NCBI RefSeq assembly: GCF_003097355.1
Contig: NZ_PYUI01000006.1
Coordinates: forward strand, 62,001 to 126,000
Length of the DNA: 64,000 nucleotides
Source: Arthrobacter sp. H-02-3
GTDB lineage: Bacteria > Actinomycetota > Actinomycetes > Actinomycetales > Micrococcaceae
Direction of reading: 5' to 3'
Of the stretch, positions 45,983-55,013 are shown one piece after another. Numbering within the stretch: the first letter of the stretch is position 1; every line of letters starts with the position of its first letter. The notes below the pieces were generated by a model, which saw nothing but the letters and a program-made list of their open reading frames with translations, had not been told where the DNA came from and did no database searches. Made by a program: the position numbers and the translations under genes.

Positions 45983-47739
45983 TGCGCAAGGTCCTGATCG
46001 CCAACCGTGGAGAAATCGCGGTCCGCATAGCCCGGGCCTGCGATGACGCGCAGCTGGCGTCCGTCGCCGTGTACGCCGACATCGACGCCGATGCCCTGCA
46101 CGTCTCCGCCGCGGATGAGGCCTTCAGCCTGAACGGCAACTCGCCCGCGGACACCTACCTGAACATCCCCAAGCTCCTCGCCGTGGCCGTCGAGTCCGGA
46201 GCGGACGCCGTCCACCCCGGCTACGGCTTCCTCTCCGAGAACGCCGACTTCGCCCAGGCCGTCCTGGACGCCGGGCTGACCTGGATCGGCCCCAGCCCGG
46301 ACGCGATCCGGCTGCTCGGCAACAAGATCACGGCCCGCGACGCCGCGGTCCGGGCCGGCGCGCCGCTGGTCGCCGGCAGCGACGGTCCAGTGGACACGGC
46401 CGCCGAGGCCCGCGCCTTCGCCGAACAGCACGGCCTCCCGATCGCCATCAAGGCCGCCTTCGGCGGCGGCGGACGCGGCATGAAGGTGGTCCGGGTCCTC
46501 GACGAGGTCGAGGAAGCCTTCGACTCCGCCGTCCGTGAGGCGATCGCCGCGTTCGGCCGCGGCGAGTGCTTCGTCGAGCGCTACCTGGACCGCCCCCGCC
46601 ACGTCGAGGCACAGGTCCTGGCGGACGCGCACGGCCACGTCGTCGTCGTCGGAACCCGCGACTGCTCCCTCCAGCGCCGGCACCAGAAGCTCCTCGAGGA
46701 GGCTCCCGCACCGTTCCTCAGCGCGGAGCAGACCACGCTGATCTACGACGCCGCCAAGGCCGTCTGCCGGGAGGCCGGCTACTCCGGCGCCGGCACGGTG
46801 GAATTCCTGGTCGCGGCCGACGGAACGGTGGCGTTCCTCGAGGTCAACACGCGCCTTCAGGTGGAGCACCCCATCACCGAGGAAACCACCGGAATCGACC
46901 TCGTCCAGGAACAGTTCCGGATCGCCGCGGGGGAGCCGCTGCGCCTGACCGAGGACCCGGCACCGCGCGGCCACGCCTTCGAATTCCGGCTCAACGCCGA
47001 GGACGTGGGCCGCGGCTTCCTACCCTCGCCCGGCACCATCGGCGAGTTCGCCGGCCCCACCGGCCCGGGCATCCGGCTGGACACCGGGGTCCGCTCCGGC
47101 TCCTTCGTGGCGCCGCAGTTCGACTCGCTGCTCGCAAAGCTGATCGTCACGGGCGCGGACCGCCAGCAGGCCCTGCGCCGCGCCCGCCGCGCCCTCGCCG
47201 AGATGCGCATCACCGGCGTCGCCACCGTGCTGCCCTTTCACCGGGCCGTACTCGAGTCCCCGGACTTCACCTCCCAGGACGCGCTGGGCATCCACACCCG
47301 CTGGATCGAAACCGACTTCGCGGACAGTGTCTCCATCTCGGCCGATCCCGATTACAACACCACCGCGCCCGACGGCGAACGCCGCACCATCACCGTCGAG
47401 GTGGACGGCCGCCGTCTGGCCGTCGGGCTTCCGGCCGACCTCTTGGACGGCTGGGCACGCTCCGGAGGCCTGGCACCTGCCGGCGTGGCGCTAGTGTCCG
47501 ACGGCGGTACGGCCGCCGCTGCCGACCCGGGGGAACTGCGTGCCGACATGGCCGGCACCGTGGTGAAGTGGCTGGTCGAACCGGGCGCCGAGGTTGCGAC
47601 CGGGGACCCGGTGGTTGTTCTTGAAGCCATGAAGATGGAAACCCAGGTCTCCGCGCACCGGGACGGGACCGTCACCGACGTCCGCACCGAAGCCGGCGGA
47701 GTAGTCACGGCCGGAGCGGTCCTGGCGCTGATCGGCTAG
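45982..47739 (+). CDS. Biotin carboxylase with C-terminal biotin carboxyl carrier domain
   Basis: 585 aa. Biotin carboxylase (1-about 450): [35 protein letters not shown]-grasp [43 protein letters not shown] domain (about 510-585) with biotinyl-Lys551 in EAMKMET. It is usually annotated as an acyl-CoA carboxylase alpha chain. No beta (carboxyltransferase) chain is nearby; instead it is translationally coupled to PxpBC, which is homologous to the carboxyltransferase part of urea carboxylase. It may therefore work with that protein. Confidence 0.9.
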   Translation: MRKVLIANRGEIAVRIARACDDAQLASVAVYADIDADALHVSAADEAFSLNGNSPADTYLNIPKLLAVAVESGADAVHPGYGFLSENADFAQAVLDAGLTWIGPSPDAIRLLGNKITARDAAVRAGAPLVAGSDGPVDTAAEARAFAEQHGLPIAIKAAFGGGGRGMKVVRVLDEVEEAFDSAVREAIAAFGRGECFVERYLDRPRHVEAQVLADAHGHVVVVGTRDCSLQRRHQKLLEEAPAPFLSAEQTTLIYDAAKAVCREAGYSGAGTVEFLVAADGTVAFLEVNTRLQVEHPITEETTGIDLVQEQFRIAAGEPLRLTEDPAPRGHAFEFRLNAEDVGRGFLPSPGTIGEFAGPTGPGIRLDTGVRSGSFVAPQFDSLLAKLIVTGADRQQALRRARRALAEMRITGVATVLPFHRAVLESPDFTSQDALGIHTRWIETDFADSVSISADPDYNTTAPDGERRTITVEVDGRRLAVGLPADLLDGWARSGGLAPAGVALVSDGGTAAAADPGELRADMAGTVVKWLVEPGAEVATGDPVVVLEAMKMETQVSAHRDGTVTDVRTEAGGVVTAGAVLALIG

Positions 47740-47757
47740 TTCGTTTCTTGGAGTACA

Positions 47758-47790
47758 GGGGCCGTTTCCGCCCAGCGGAAACGGCCCCTT
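47758..47790 (+). terminator. Terminator of the pxp operon
   Basis: Perfect 14-bp stem GGGGCCGTTTCCGC (47758-47771) and complement (47775-47788) with a 3-nt loop, followed by TT. It lies 18 nt after the last gene. Confidence 0.9.
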
Positions 47791-47823
47791 GCCCTGCGTG
47801 CCGCGGGCGGGCACGCTGGCTGG

Positions 47824-48546
47824 ATGACCAAACTGCAGCCAGCTGCCAACATGTCCGGCCTTGACGTCTCGGCGGGGATCGAGGCGCAGCCGGACGGCGT
47901 TATCGCCCTGGATCCGGACTTGGCGGCCCTTTGGGAGCTAGCGGCGCCGTTCCTGACGGTGCGCGACAACGACGCCCATACGCTCTACGCGGTGGGGCTG
48001 GCCCGCGCGCTGCTGGATGGGCACCCGGAAGCGGATGCCGCCGTCGTCCTTCCCGCGATCATGCTGCACGATATCGGCTGGTCGCAGGTGCCGCCGGCGG
48101 AAGTCCTCCAGGCGATCGCGCCCGGAGGCGGGAGACCGGACCTGGTGCTGCTGCACGAAAAGGAGGGTGCCCGGCTCGCCGCCGGGATCCTCGCCGCGGC
48201 CGGGTACGACGCCGGGAAAGTGCCGGCCATCCTGGACATCATCGACGGCCACGACTCCCGGCGCGAGGCGCTCTCGATCGAGGACGCGATCGTCAAGGAC
48301 GCGGACAAGACCTGGCGGCTCAGCCCGCACGGCATCGACACCGTGATGGATTGGTTCGGACTGGACCGCGGCCAGGCCGTGCGCCTGTGCAGCCAGCGCG
48401 TCCACGGACACCTGTTCACGGCAGAGGCGCAGGGCATGGCCCGGGCGTTGTCGGCGCTGGAATCGGTGACGCTGTGGCCGCAGCGTCAGGCGCTGCTAAC
48501 GGCGCAGCGCGGGCCGGAGGAGGCGAAGATCGTCGAGGGCCGGTGA
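47824..48546 (+). CDS. HD-domain phosphohydrolase family protein
   Basis: 240 aa. Metal-dependent HD fold: NDAHTLYAVGLARALL (first His), AAVVLPAIMLHDIGWSQVP (His-Asp pair), LHEKEGARLAAGILAAAGY, DIIDGHDSRREALSIEDAIVKDADKTWRLS. The substrate is unknown; such proteins cleave phosphomonoesters or nucleotides. The start is ATG at 47824. It stands alone after the pxp terminator. Confidence 0.8.
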   Translation: MTKLQPAANMSGLDVSAGIEAQPDGVIALDPDLAALWELAAPFLTVRDNDAHTLYAVGLARALLDGHPEADAAVVLPAIMLHDIGWSQVPPAEVLQAIAPGGGRPDLVLLHEKEGARLAAGILAAAGYDAGKVPAILDIIDGHDSRREALSIEDAIVKDADKTWRLSPHGIDTVMDWFGLDRGQAVRLCSQRVHGHLFTAEAQGMARALSALESVTLWPQRQALLTAQRGPEEAKIVEGR

Positions 48547-48840
48547 CGGTCTCCCGGGTTGACCGGGACGGGCCGTCGGGGACAGGCGCAAGATGTGGGA
48601 TGACCAGGACTGTCATGCCGGCGACCACGGCGCTGGCCGCCCCGGTGTCCGTGTCCTCGATGGCGAGGCAGTCTCGGGGGCGGATTCCCAAGGATGCCGC
48701 GGCCGTGAAGTATGCCTCGGGGTGCGGTTTGCCATGGGTGACGTCATCACCGGCCACGACCTTGAGGAAGGCGTCGGGACCGGCGTCGGCGTCGGCGCGG
48801 TGGTCTAGGGACCGGTGCGCCGGCGCCGACCGGGCGGCGC
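48545..48840 (-). pseudogene. Truncated HAD-family hydrolase (C-terminal part)
   Basis: Minus-strand reading gives ADADAGPDAFLKVVAGDDV, then THGKPHPEAYFTAAASLGI and RPRDCLAIEDTDTGAASAV, AGMTVLVIPHLAPVPDGP. These are the K-PxP and ED-S/T-G motifs of HAD subfamily IA phosphatases (PhnX/beta-phosphoglucomutase-like). The N-terminal half with the DxD nucleophile motif is absent; the frame meets a stop near the end of the neighbouring DUF1479 gene. There is no credible start. It is a broken gene squeezed between two others. Confidence 0.7.
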
Positions 48841-48842
48841 GG

Positions 48843-50114
48843 CTAAACGCCTAGCCCGAGCGCCCGCCTGCCGATGGGGTTGAGGTCGCTCTCGGGGAAC
48901 CGGTTATCCCAGTCGGTTTCGTAGTGCTCCTCGGGAAAGTCCCGCGGTGAGCGTCCGGCTTTGAAGTCCTCTGCCACGACGGCGGCGTACCGGGTGTTCT
49001 TCTCGCACTGGGGGGCTGCCGGGATGTACATGACGTTGCCCCATCCTTGTTGGTCCTGCACGGGGGCGACGGCGTGGATCACGTCGCAGTGCCACCACAC
49101 CGAGTCGCCGGCCTGCACATCGGGGATGGACGAGAGCGCGCGCATCAGCAGAGGGTGCCACCGCTCGCTGATCGGCAGGACGCGCCGTGGGCTGACGCCG
49201 CACAACTCGTCCTCCGGCACATCATCCAGCAGCGGACGAAGCAGGATGTAGGCCATCGCTTCGGGGATAGGGACCGTCTGCAGCACGCCCTGATCGTTGT
49301 TCATGTCGGACAACGCCGTCCAGCCCTGGAAGGTGCGGAAGGCCGAGCACATCGTGGATCCGCCCTCGTACTCGTCGACTTCGGTGCGGTAGGCGGCATC
49401 CCAGGGGTCGTACTTCTCCGGTTCGCCGTCGAACACGTGCCGGAACACCCGCTGGTAGGCCGGCAGGAGCCACCGTTCCAGGGCGCCGGAGTCGGTGTGC
49501 GGGCCCAGGCCGCTTGAGTCGGCGCCCGGCGGGCGGCGGCGAATCCGGTCCGGGTACATCGAGTCCTGGTCAGGGTTGAACCAGGACCGCCCCTCCGATT
49601 CGAAAGTCCAGCGGCGGTTCAGGAATGACTGCACGGCCGCCATCCGCGGGTCCTGCCGCGCCTCCATCTGGGGGCGGGACCAATAGATCGGGTAGATCTC
49701 CGGGCGGGAGGCGGACAGGGTGCCGAAGAAGTCGTCGCCCGGGCCGCGGTACTTGGCATCGAAGTCATTGCTCTCCACGTAGTCCACGAGCTGCCGGTCC
49801 CATCCCAGCGCGGTCTCGCGCGGGAAGTGACCGCGCACGACGGCGCAGCCGCGCCGCTTCAGCGCGGCCAGCTGGGCCTCGCTGACCTGACCGGATTCGA
49901 TGTCCCTAAAGTTGATAACCGGCCAGACCTCCTCGCCGCGGGCCCGGATGGCCTCGATTTCCTCGACCTGTACCCGGATGCGGTCCTCGAGCCGGCGGAA
50001 GACTCCTTCGACATCGCCGATCCGGTGGCGCAGTTCGCGTTTGAGGGCGCGGATCTGGCCCGGGACATCGGCGGGGACCTGAGGGGCTTGGTGGACTGTG
50101 TCCTGTTCGCTCAT
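48843..50114 (-). CDS. DUF1479 family protein (dioxygenase-like)
   Basis: 423 aa, the YbiU family. N-terminal helical region IRALKRELRHRIGDVEGVFRRLEDRIRVQVEEI, then a cupin-like core with LGPHTDSGALERWLLPAYQ and SVWWHCDVIHAVAPV, a His-x-Asp and His pattern as in Fe(II)/2-oxoglutarate oxygenases. The function is unknown. The ATG at 50114 was chosen because AAGGA lies about 9 nt upstream; ATG at 50120 is too close to that site. A short upstream frame with a strong ribosome site may be co-transcribed. Confidence 0.85.
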   Translation of the reverse strand: MSEQDTVHQAPQVPADVPGQIRALKRELRHRIGDVEGVFRRLEDRIRVQVEEIEAIRARGEEVWPVINFRDIESGQVSEAQLAALKRRGCAVVRGHFPRETALGWDRQLVDYVESNDFDAKYRGPGDDFFGTLSASRPEIYPIYWSRPQMEARQDPRMAAVQSFLNRRWTFESEGRSWFNPDQDSMYPDRIRRRPPGADSSGLGPHTDSGALERWLLPAYQRVFRHVFDGEPEKYDPWDAAYRTEVDEYEGGSTMCSAFRTFQGWTALSDMNNDQGVLQTVPIPEAMAYILLRPLLDDVPEDELCGVSPRRVLPISERWHPLLMRALSSIPDVQAGDSVWWHCDVIHAVAPVQDQQGWGNVMYIPAAPQCEKNTRYAAVVAEDFKAGRSPRDFPEEHYETDWDNRFPESDLNPIGRRALGLGV

Positions 50115-50140
50115 TTTCATCGTTCCTTCTGTCGTCATTC

Positions 50141-50326
50141 CTAGACTGCGGTTTCTTGCATCGGGCACTTCGATGTAAGGGGGAAGCCTGCCGTCCGAGG
50201 GCATTTTCCGTGACACATCCCTGGGAGCTCGTGATCCCGGACTTCGCGAAGGCCTAGCTCGCGGCGGCGGTCACCGGTGCCGGGAAGATCAGCCGGGATC
50301 TGAGGGGTAGCGATCGTCGGGTCCAC
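50141..50326 (-). CDS. Possible 61-aa leader or small protein before DUF1479 gene
   Basis: A GTG start at 50326 is preceded by AGGAGGAATCGCT, one of the best ribosome sites in the window. It encodes a 61-aa basic peptide (VDPTIATPQIPADLPGTGDR at the N-terminus). No family is recognised. It could be a small gene, a leader peptide or the remnant of a larger gene, as the region is otherwise non-coding. Confidence 0.35.
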   Translation of the reverse strand: MDPTIATPQIPADLPGTGDRRRELGLREVRDHELPGMCHGKCPRTAGFPLTSKCPMQETAV

Positions 50327-50424
50327 AGCGATTCCTCCTATAGTAAAGAATCCTAACTAATTCCTTTTTCCAGTGTAGGGCACTCCGTTACGATGGGGAA
50401 GACCCCTATCGGAGGACCCCTGCC

Positions 50425-51564
50425 TTGACCCGTTCCCCGCACTCCCTGGCCCCGGCTGCATCGACGCCGCAGGCATTGGCCACGGTCACTGACCGGCGAT
50501 TCTTCGAACATCTCCGCCGCAACGGGCCCAGCTCCCGGGCGGCCATCGCAGCGGCCGCCGGATTGTCCAAGCCCACCGCCTCCGAGGCGGCCACCCGGCT
50601 GACGGAAGCCGGCCTGATAAGTGAGACGGGCCAGTCGGCCGGGCCGCGCGGCCGCACCGCGGCGATCTACGACATCGCCCCCGGCTACGGACATACTCTC
50701 GCCGTCGCGGTGACCACCGGCCGCGCCCAGCTCCGCGCCACTGATCTGCGCGGCAGCGTCGTGGGTGACTACCAGGTCTCGTCGGGAACGCCGCAGACCC
50801 GGGATCAGCTCGAGTCCGCCCTCTCCGGCCTGTTCGCCGAGTACCGGCGCGATGTCTCAACACCGTGCCTGGCCGCCGGCATCTCCCAGGCCAACCCCGT
50901 CGAGGCCGCCGGACAGGCCGTGCTGAGCCTGCCGAACGCGCCCTTCCCCGAAGGGCAGTGGAACCTGAGCGAACGGTTTCTCGGAGACTGCCGGGGGCCG
51001 GTCCGGGTTGACAATGACGTCAACTGGGCGGCCCTGGCGGAGCGCGAGTCCGGGGCGATGCGCGGCGTCGAGGACTTCCTGATGGTCTATGTCGGTGCCG
51101 GCATCGGTGCGTCCCTCGTCATGGGCGGCGAGGTGCGCCGCGGCTCACACGGCATCGCGGGAGAGATCGCCTATCTGCGGCAGAATGGACGGTCGCTGAT
51201 GGAGCGTCTGCTCGATCTCGGGATCACCACGGCCGGCGGGCTTTCCCTGGACATGGACCGTTACCGCGGCCTCTTTACGGAACAGCCGGACTCCCCGGCG
51301 GCCGACGACTTCCTCGAACTGCTGGGCGAAGCCATCGGCAACACGGCCACCCTAAGCGACCCCGCGGCCGTCGTGCTGAGCGGGCCGCTGGTGGACTGCC
51401 CGGCGTTTGTGGACCGTTTGCGCGTCATCCTGATGCCGCACCTGCTGGATTCCTCAACACTGGTGACCGTCAGCGATCTCGGCACAGAAGGGCCCCTGGC
51501 CGGGGCCTCGTTGCACGCCCGTGACGCGGCCGTGGAAGGAATCTGGGCCGAATACCGCCGGTGA
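50425..51564 (+). CDS. ROK-family transcriptional regulator
   Basis: 379 aa. N-terminal winged helix (about 24-70: RRFFEHLRRNGPSSRAAIAAAAGLSKPTASEAATRLTEAGL) and a ROK sugar-kinase-like domain: VDNDVNWAALAERESGA, VYVGAGIGASLVMGGEVRRGSHGIAGEIAYL. The zinc-type His (GSHGIAGE) is present, but the Cys cluster of glucokinases is not obvious, so it is a regulator. It starts at TTG 50425 with GGAGG 9 nt upstream. It is divergent from DUF1479; the AT-rich segment 50339-50375 is the likely shared control region. Confidence 0.87.
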   Translation: MTRSPHSLAPAASTPQALATVTDRRFFEHLRRNGPSSRAAIAAAAGLSKPTASEAATRLTEAGLISETGQSAGPRGRTAAIYDIAPGYGHTLAVAVTTGRAQLRATDLRGSVVGDYQVSSGTPQTRDQLESALSGLFAEYRRDVSTPCLAAGISQANPVEAAGQAVLSLPNAPFPEGQWNLSERFLGDCRGPVRVDNDVNWAALAERESGAMRGVEDFLMVYVGAGIGASLVMGGEVRRGSHGIAGEIAYLRQNGRSLMERLLDLGITTAGGLSLDMDRYRGLFTEQPDSPAADDFLELLGEAIGNTATLSDPAAVVLSGPLVDCPAFVDRLRVILMPHLLDSSTLVTVSDLGTEGPLAGASLHARDAAVEGIWAEYRR

Positions 51565-51650
51565 TCCGCCGGTCCGAATCGCGGCACGGTGCCCCGTCCC
51601 GGATGGCTGACAGATGAACGGATACCGGCGTTGAGTTCACGCGAAATAGA

Positions 51651-53138
51651 CTATTGGTCGATGACCAGCTGGATCTGCCTCGCTTCAGGAAAAGTAGGAG
51701 GAAACAGCTGCTCGGGCGTTCGGCGTTCACTGTCGCGCTCCGAGTACGCTTCCTTCATCTTCTCGAAAAGCCGTTGAGCCTCCGCCTTCAGGACCGGGAC
51801 ATCGACGCCCGGGATTACGCCGTCGCGCATGATCAGGCGCCCTGCGACGACGGAATGAGTGGCCTGCCGGGCTGTTCCATTGAGCAGGAGGGTACGAACC
51901 GGGTCGTCCAGAACTCCGTCCCTGATGTCGTCAAGGGAGAACGCAACGAGGTCGGCCTGGGCTCCCACTTCCAGCCTCCCCAGGTCCGGGCGGTCCAGAG
52001 CGCGGGCGCCGCCAAGGGTCGCCGCTTCAAAGTAGTGTTCCGCGGGAGCTGCGTCCGGTCTGTGGTCAAGAAGCTTGGCGAGGTGCACGCCCGTATCCAT
52101 GCCCCGGATGAGGTCCGGCGGGAAGGAGTCCGTCCCAAGGCACAGGTTAACGCCGGCCTCCCGGAAGGCGGCGAACGAGTCGAGGGCCATGCCGTATCTG
52201 AAGGACGTGAGCGGACAATGGATGATGGAGATGTTGGCCTCCGCCAGAGTCTGAAGATCACCCAGGTCGGTGCCATCCACGAGCGGATTGCGGTCCACGA
52301 AGATCCCGTGCGGGATGACGAGACGCTCAGCGAGCAGTCCTGTCTGCTCCAGGAGCTGGAGGGGAGTCAGCCCGTGCCAGCGCTGCAGCAGCTCCCGCTC
52401 GAGAGCTCCCTGAAGGCAGTGCAACCGCACCAGAGCGTGCCGTTCGCGAGCGATTTCAGCCGTTGAGCGCAGAAGGTCCGCGGTCAGCGTTTCAATCCTG
52501 CACGGCAACAGAACACCGTTGACCAGGGGATCGGCCAGATCCTCCGCGTAGTCCAGGAACCGGACGGCATCGGCAAGCCCGGCACGCCCCTGCTCCTCAT
52601 CGAATGCGACGTCGCGTTGCCCACTGGCCCTGACGACATTCACGCCGGAACGATACGCGGGCCCAAGGTATCCCCGCAGTCCGATCTGACGGGACGTTTC
52701 GGCCATGCCGGCAAGCTCGTCAAAGCTCTCTGCCCAGGCGGAATGGATTTCCGATGCTATGGGCATGTACGTCGTGACGCCGTGCAGGGCCAGCTGCACC
52801 AGAGCATATTTCCGGATGGTCTGGCGTTCCTGCGCTGTAAAGACGTCCGCGCGGCGGTTGTGGAAGTAATCTTCGGACCATTGCAGGCCGTTGGCCCGGT
52901 CCGTGGAAGCCCACGAATCGATCAGCAGGTGATCGATGTCGGTGAGGGCATCGAGATCGATCAGGCCCGGGGTGATGAGGGACCGGCCAAGTTCGAATGA
53001 CTGGTCCGTCGGACCCTCGTAGTTCGGTCCGACATAGATGATGCGAGTGTCCTCAAAGACGACGTCGCCGTCGCGGATGAGTACGTGCTGACCGGCTTCA
53101 TGCCCGAGCACGAATTCCGCGCTGAATTTGGTGCGCAA
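51651..53138 (-). CDS. Amidohydrolase-family protein with atypical metal site
   Basis: 495 aa, related to the AtzA/SsnA/guanine-deaminase branch. Seen: SLITPGLIDLDALTDIDHLL, where the usual His-x-His after strand 1 is missing, LVRLHCLQGALERELL, RLVIPHGIFVDRN, ISIIHCPLTSFRYGMAL and LCLGTDSFPPDL (strand 8 Asp). The TTG at 53138 is proposed since GGAGG lies 5 nt upstream and it falls after the operator (53206-53220). It is divergent from the DUF3100 gene. The substrate is unknown. Confidence 0.82.
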   Translation of the reverse strand: MRTKFSAEFVLGHEAGQHVLIRDGDVVFEDTRIIYVGPNYEGPTDQSFELGRSLITPGLIDLDALTDIDHLLIDSWASTDRANGLQWSEDYFHNRRADVFTAQERQTIRKYALVQLALHGVTTYMPIASEIHSAWAESFDELAGMAETSRQIGLRGYLGPAYRSGVNVVRASGQRDVAFDEEQGRAGLADAVRFLDYAEDLADPLVNGVLLPCRIETLTADLLRSTAEIARERHALVRLHCLQGALERELLQRWHGLTPLQLLEQTGLLAERLVIPHGIFVDRNPLVDGTDLGDLQTLAEANISIIHCPLTSFRYGMALDSFAAFREAGVNLCLGTDSFPPDLIRGMDTGVHLAKLLDHRPDAAPAEHYFEAATLGGARALDRPDLGRLEVGAQADLVAFSLDDIRDGVLDDPVRTLLLNGTARQATHSVVAGRLIMRDGVIPGVDVPVLKAEAQRLFEKMKEAYSERDSERRTPEQLFPPTFPEARQIQLVIDQ

Positions 53139-53205
53139 ACCAACCTCCGATTCGATGATGGGGCGCGGTTCCTTAGGCGGAACGCGCAGATCCAACCCTA
53201 GCGAA

Positions 53206-53220
53206 TTTGGTATACCGAAA
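53206..53220. promoter_or_regulatory. GGTATACC operator of the amidohydrolase gene
   Basis: TTTGGTATACCGAAA, a near-perfect palindrome. It lies 68 bp before the proposed amidohydrolase start and matches those at 53321, 54982 and 63728. Confidence 0.75.
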
Positions 53221-53285
53221 CTAGGGCGTGAAGAGAACTGCTGGACGCCGGCTTCCAAAGAATCACCAAAAATAGGGCTTTGTAA

Positions 53286-53333
53286 GTGATTTACATCTCG
53301 CCCACCCTGACCTATTCTATTTTGGTATACAAA
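53286..53333 (+). promoter_or_regulatory. Promoter and GGTATACC operator of the DUF3100 gene
   Basis: -35 TTTACA (53290-53295) within GTGATTTACATC, 17 bp, -10 TATTCT (53313-53318), then the operator TTTGGTATACAAA (53321-53333) over the likely start of transcription. The same arrangement is found before the opp operon (63728-63776). Confidence 0.8.
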
Positions 53334-53423
53334 CCGGTTTGTGAGCTTGACACGACACGTTCCCCTGACCCAGCAACCGCCTAGTACGGGTGGCAGGTCT
53401 TTCCCCAAAGGACAGTTACTCCC

Positions 53424-54794
53424 ATGGCCTCAGAAGCCCAGCTCATCAATCAACCCTCCGCTGCGGCCCCGGATCAACAGATCACGCGCCGGCACTGGTG
53501 GACGGTCGTAGCCGTGTCATTGCTTGTCTCGGTGGCGGCCGTCCTGATTGGCACCTACAAGTTCCAGCTGGGACCCGCACCCGTGGTCCTCTTCCCCATC
53601 ATCTGGGCCGTGGTCCTCGGCGGAATCCTCGGGACCCAGCGAATCCGCCGCGTCTCCGGGGCGAGCCGGGCCGTTGCCACGCTGCTCCTGGAGATTGGGA
53701 TCATTCTCTTCCTCGCCCGGCTCGGCACGCAGATCGGACCCTCGCTCGCCAAAGTCACTGAGACCGGTCCCGCCATCCTCCTGCAGGAAGTAGGGCACAT
53801 CTTCGGCACCGTCATCCTTGCGCTGCCGATCGCCGTGGCGATGGGGCTGGGCCGGGTAGCGGTCGGGGCCACGTGGTCAATCGACCGCGAGTCGTTCCTC
53901 GCCTTCGCCATACAGCGCTTCGGGGTCCGCTCCGGAGAATACAGGGGCGTCTTCTCTGTATGGTTGCTCGGCAGTCTCTTTGGCGCCGTATTCATTTCCC
54001 TGCTCGCTGGATTCCTCGGCGGACTGAACATCTTCGATCCCCGCGCACTGGCCCTGGGCCTTGGACTCGGCTCGGCGTCGATGATGCTTGGGGGTGTCGG
54101 GGCGCTGTCCCTGCTCTACCCGGATCAGGCCGGCGAAATCATGGCGCTGGCCGCGTTGTCCAACCTCGTCACGAACATCGTTGGCTTCTATGCGGGGGTC
54201 TTCCTGTCCCTGCCGCTGTGCCGGCGGCTCTACACCTTCTGGAGCCGGCTCTTCGGAAAGGACGACGACGGCAGGTCCACCCGCGGGGCACGCAGCAAGC
54301 CGGAGCTGCCTGGCGCAACGCAGCCTGCCCCGGTCGCAGTGGAGGTGGATCCCACGCTCAAGGTGACGCCGCGGATCACCATTCTCGCCTTTGCCATCGC
54401 CGGCGCCTCGGCCCTGGTCATGAACGTCGTCGGGACAAAGAACTTCGCCTGGAATGACGCGGCGGGCGTGATCGTCCTGCTTCTGCTGACGGGCCTGTCA
54501 TTCCGTCTGGCCCGGTTGCTGCCGTCGGTGCCGTCAAGCGTGTGGGTGCTGACCATCACAACGGTGCTTTCGGCGCCGTTCCTGCCCACTGCGGGGCTCA
54601 TCGCCGGGCTGACCCAACATCTGGACGTGATTCTCATCGGGCTGCCTGCGCTGACGTTGATCGGGCTCACCGTCGGGCGGGACATCAAAGCGCTGAAGTC
54701 CCTGAGCTGGAAGATCATCGTGGTCGCCCTCGTGACGTACAGTGCATCCTTCATTGCGGCGGCCGCCTTGGGACAGATGGCCCTCGGGCGGTAA
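53424..54794 (+). CDS. DUF3100 family membrane protein (putative transporter)
   Basis: 456 aa with about ten to eleven membrane segments in two halves, joined by a soluble loop near residues 275-315 (KDDDGRSTRGARSKPELPG). Conserved-looking parts are FPIIWAVVLGGILGTQ, GLGLGSASMMLGGVGALSLLYPDQAGEIMALAALSNL and TAGLIAGLTQHLDVILIGLPALT. The role is unknown; the duplicated architecture and catabolic neighbours suggest a carrier. AAAGGAC precedes the ATG. A GGTATACC-type operator lies 90 bp upstream. Confidence 0.82.
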   Translation: MASEAQLINQPSAAAPDQQITRRHWWTVVAVSLLVSVAAVLIGTYKFQLGPAPVVLFPIIWAVVLGGILGTQRIRRVSGASRAVATLLLEIGIILFLARLGTQIGPSLAKVTETGPAILLQEVGHIFGTVILALPIAVAMGLGRVAVGATWSIDRESFLAFAIQRFGVRSGEYRGVFSVWLLGSLFGAVFISLLAGFLGGLNIFDPRALALGLGLGSASMMLGGVGALSLLYPDQAGEIMALAALSNLVTNIVGFYAGVFLSLPLCRRLYTFWSRLFGKDDDGRSTRGARSKPELPGATQPAPVAVEVDPTLKVTPRITILAFAIAGASALVMNVVGTKNFAWNDAAGVIVLLLLTGLSFRLARLLPSVPSSVWVLTITTVLSAPFLPTAGLIAGLTQHLDVILIGLPALTLIGLTVGRDIKALKSLSWKIIVVALVTYSASFIAAAALGQMALGR

Positions 54795-54843
54795 CGAATC
54801 CGGCGCGGAACCTCCGGAAAACACGAAACAGGGAGGCGTGGAA

Positions 54844-54872
54844 GGGGCGACGGCGGAAACCGCCGTCGCCCC
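54844..54872 (+). terminator. Terminator after the DUF3100 gene
   Basis: Perfect 13-bp stem GGGGCGACGGCGG (54844-54856) and complement (54860-54872) with an AAA loop. No U tract follows. It separates the DUF3100 gene from the MFS gene. Confidence 0.75.
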
Positions 54873-54976
54873 TGGCGCGCCTTCCGCAGGGACTCGATGG
54901 TATTCCAAAAGGCCTTTTCGGGCGCAGACAGTGCCACCAGAAGCCGCATCCCGGCGAGCGAACCTCAATCCCAAGG

Positions 54977-54993
54977 TATTCTTGGTATACCAA
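54977..54993 (+). promoter_or_regulatory. -10 element and GGTATACC operator of the MFS gene
   Basis: TATTCT (54977-54982) runs into the perfect palindrome TTGGTATACCAA (54982-54993). It lies 20 bp before the MFS start. A clear -35 is not seen at the right distance. Confidence 0.75.
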
Positions 54994-55013
54994 ATACTTG
55001 TCAGGAGACGACT

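Noticed and set aside
50425..51564. ROK regulator as the controller of the GGTATACC sites
   Set aside because: No GGTATACC palindrome is present in its own promoter region, and ROK regulators usually bind other, AT-rich sites.
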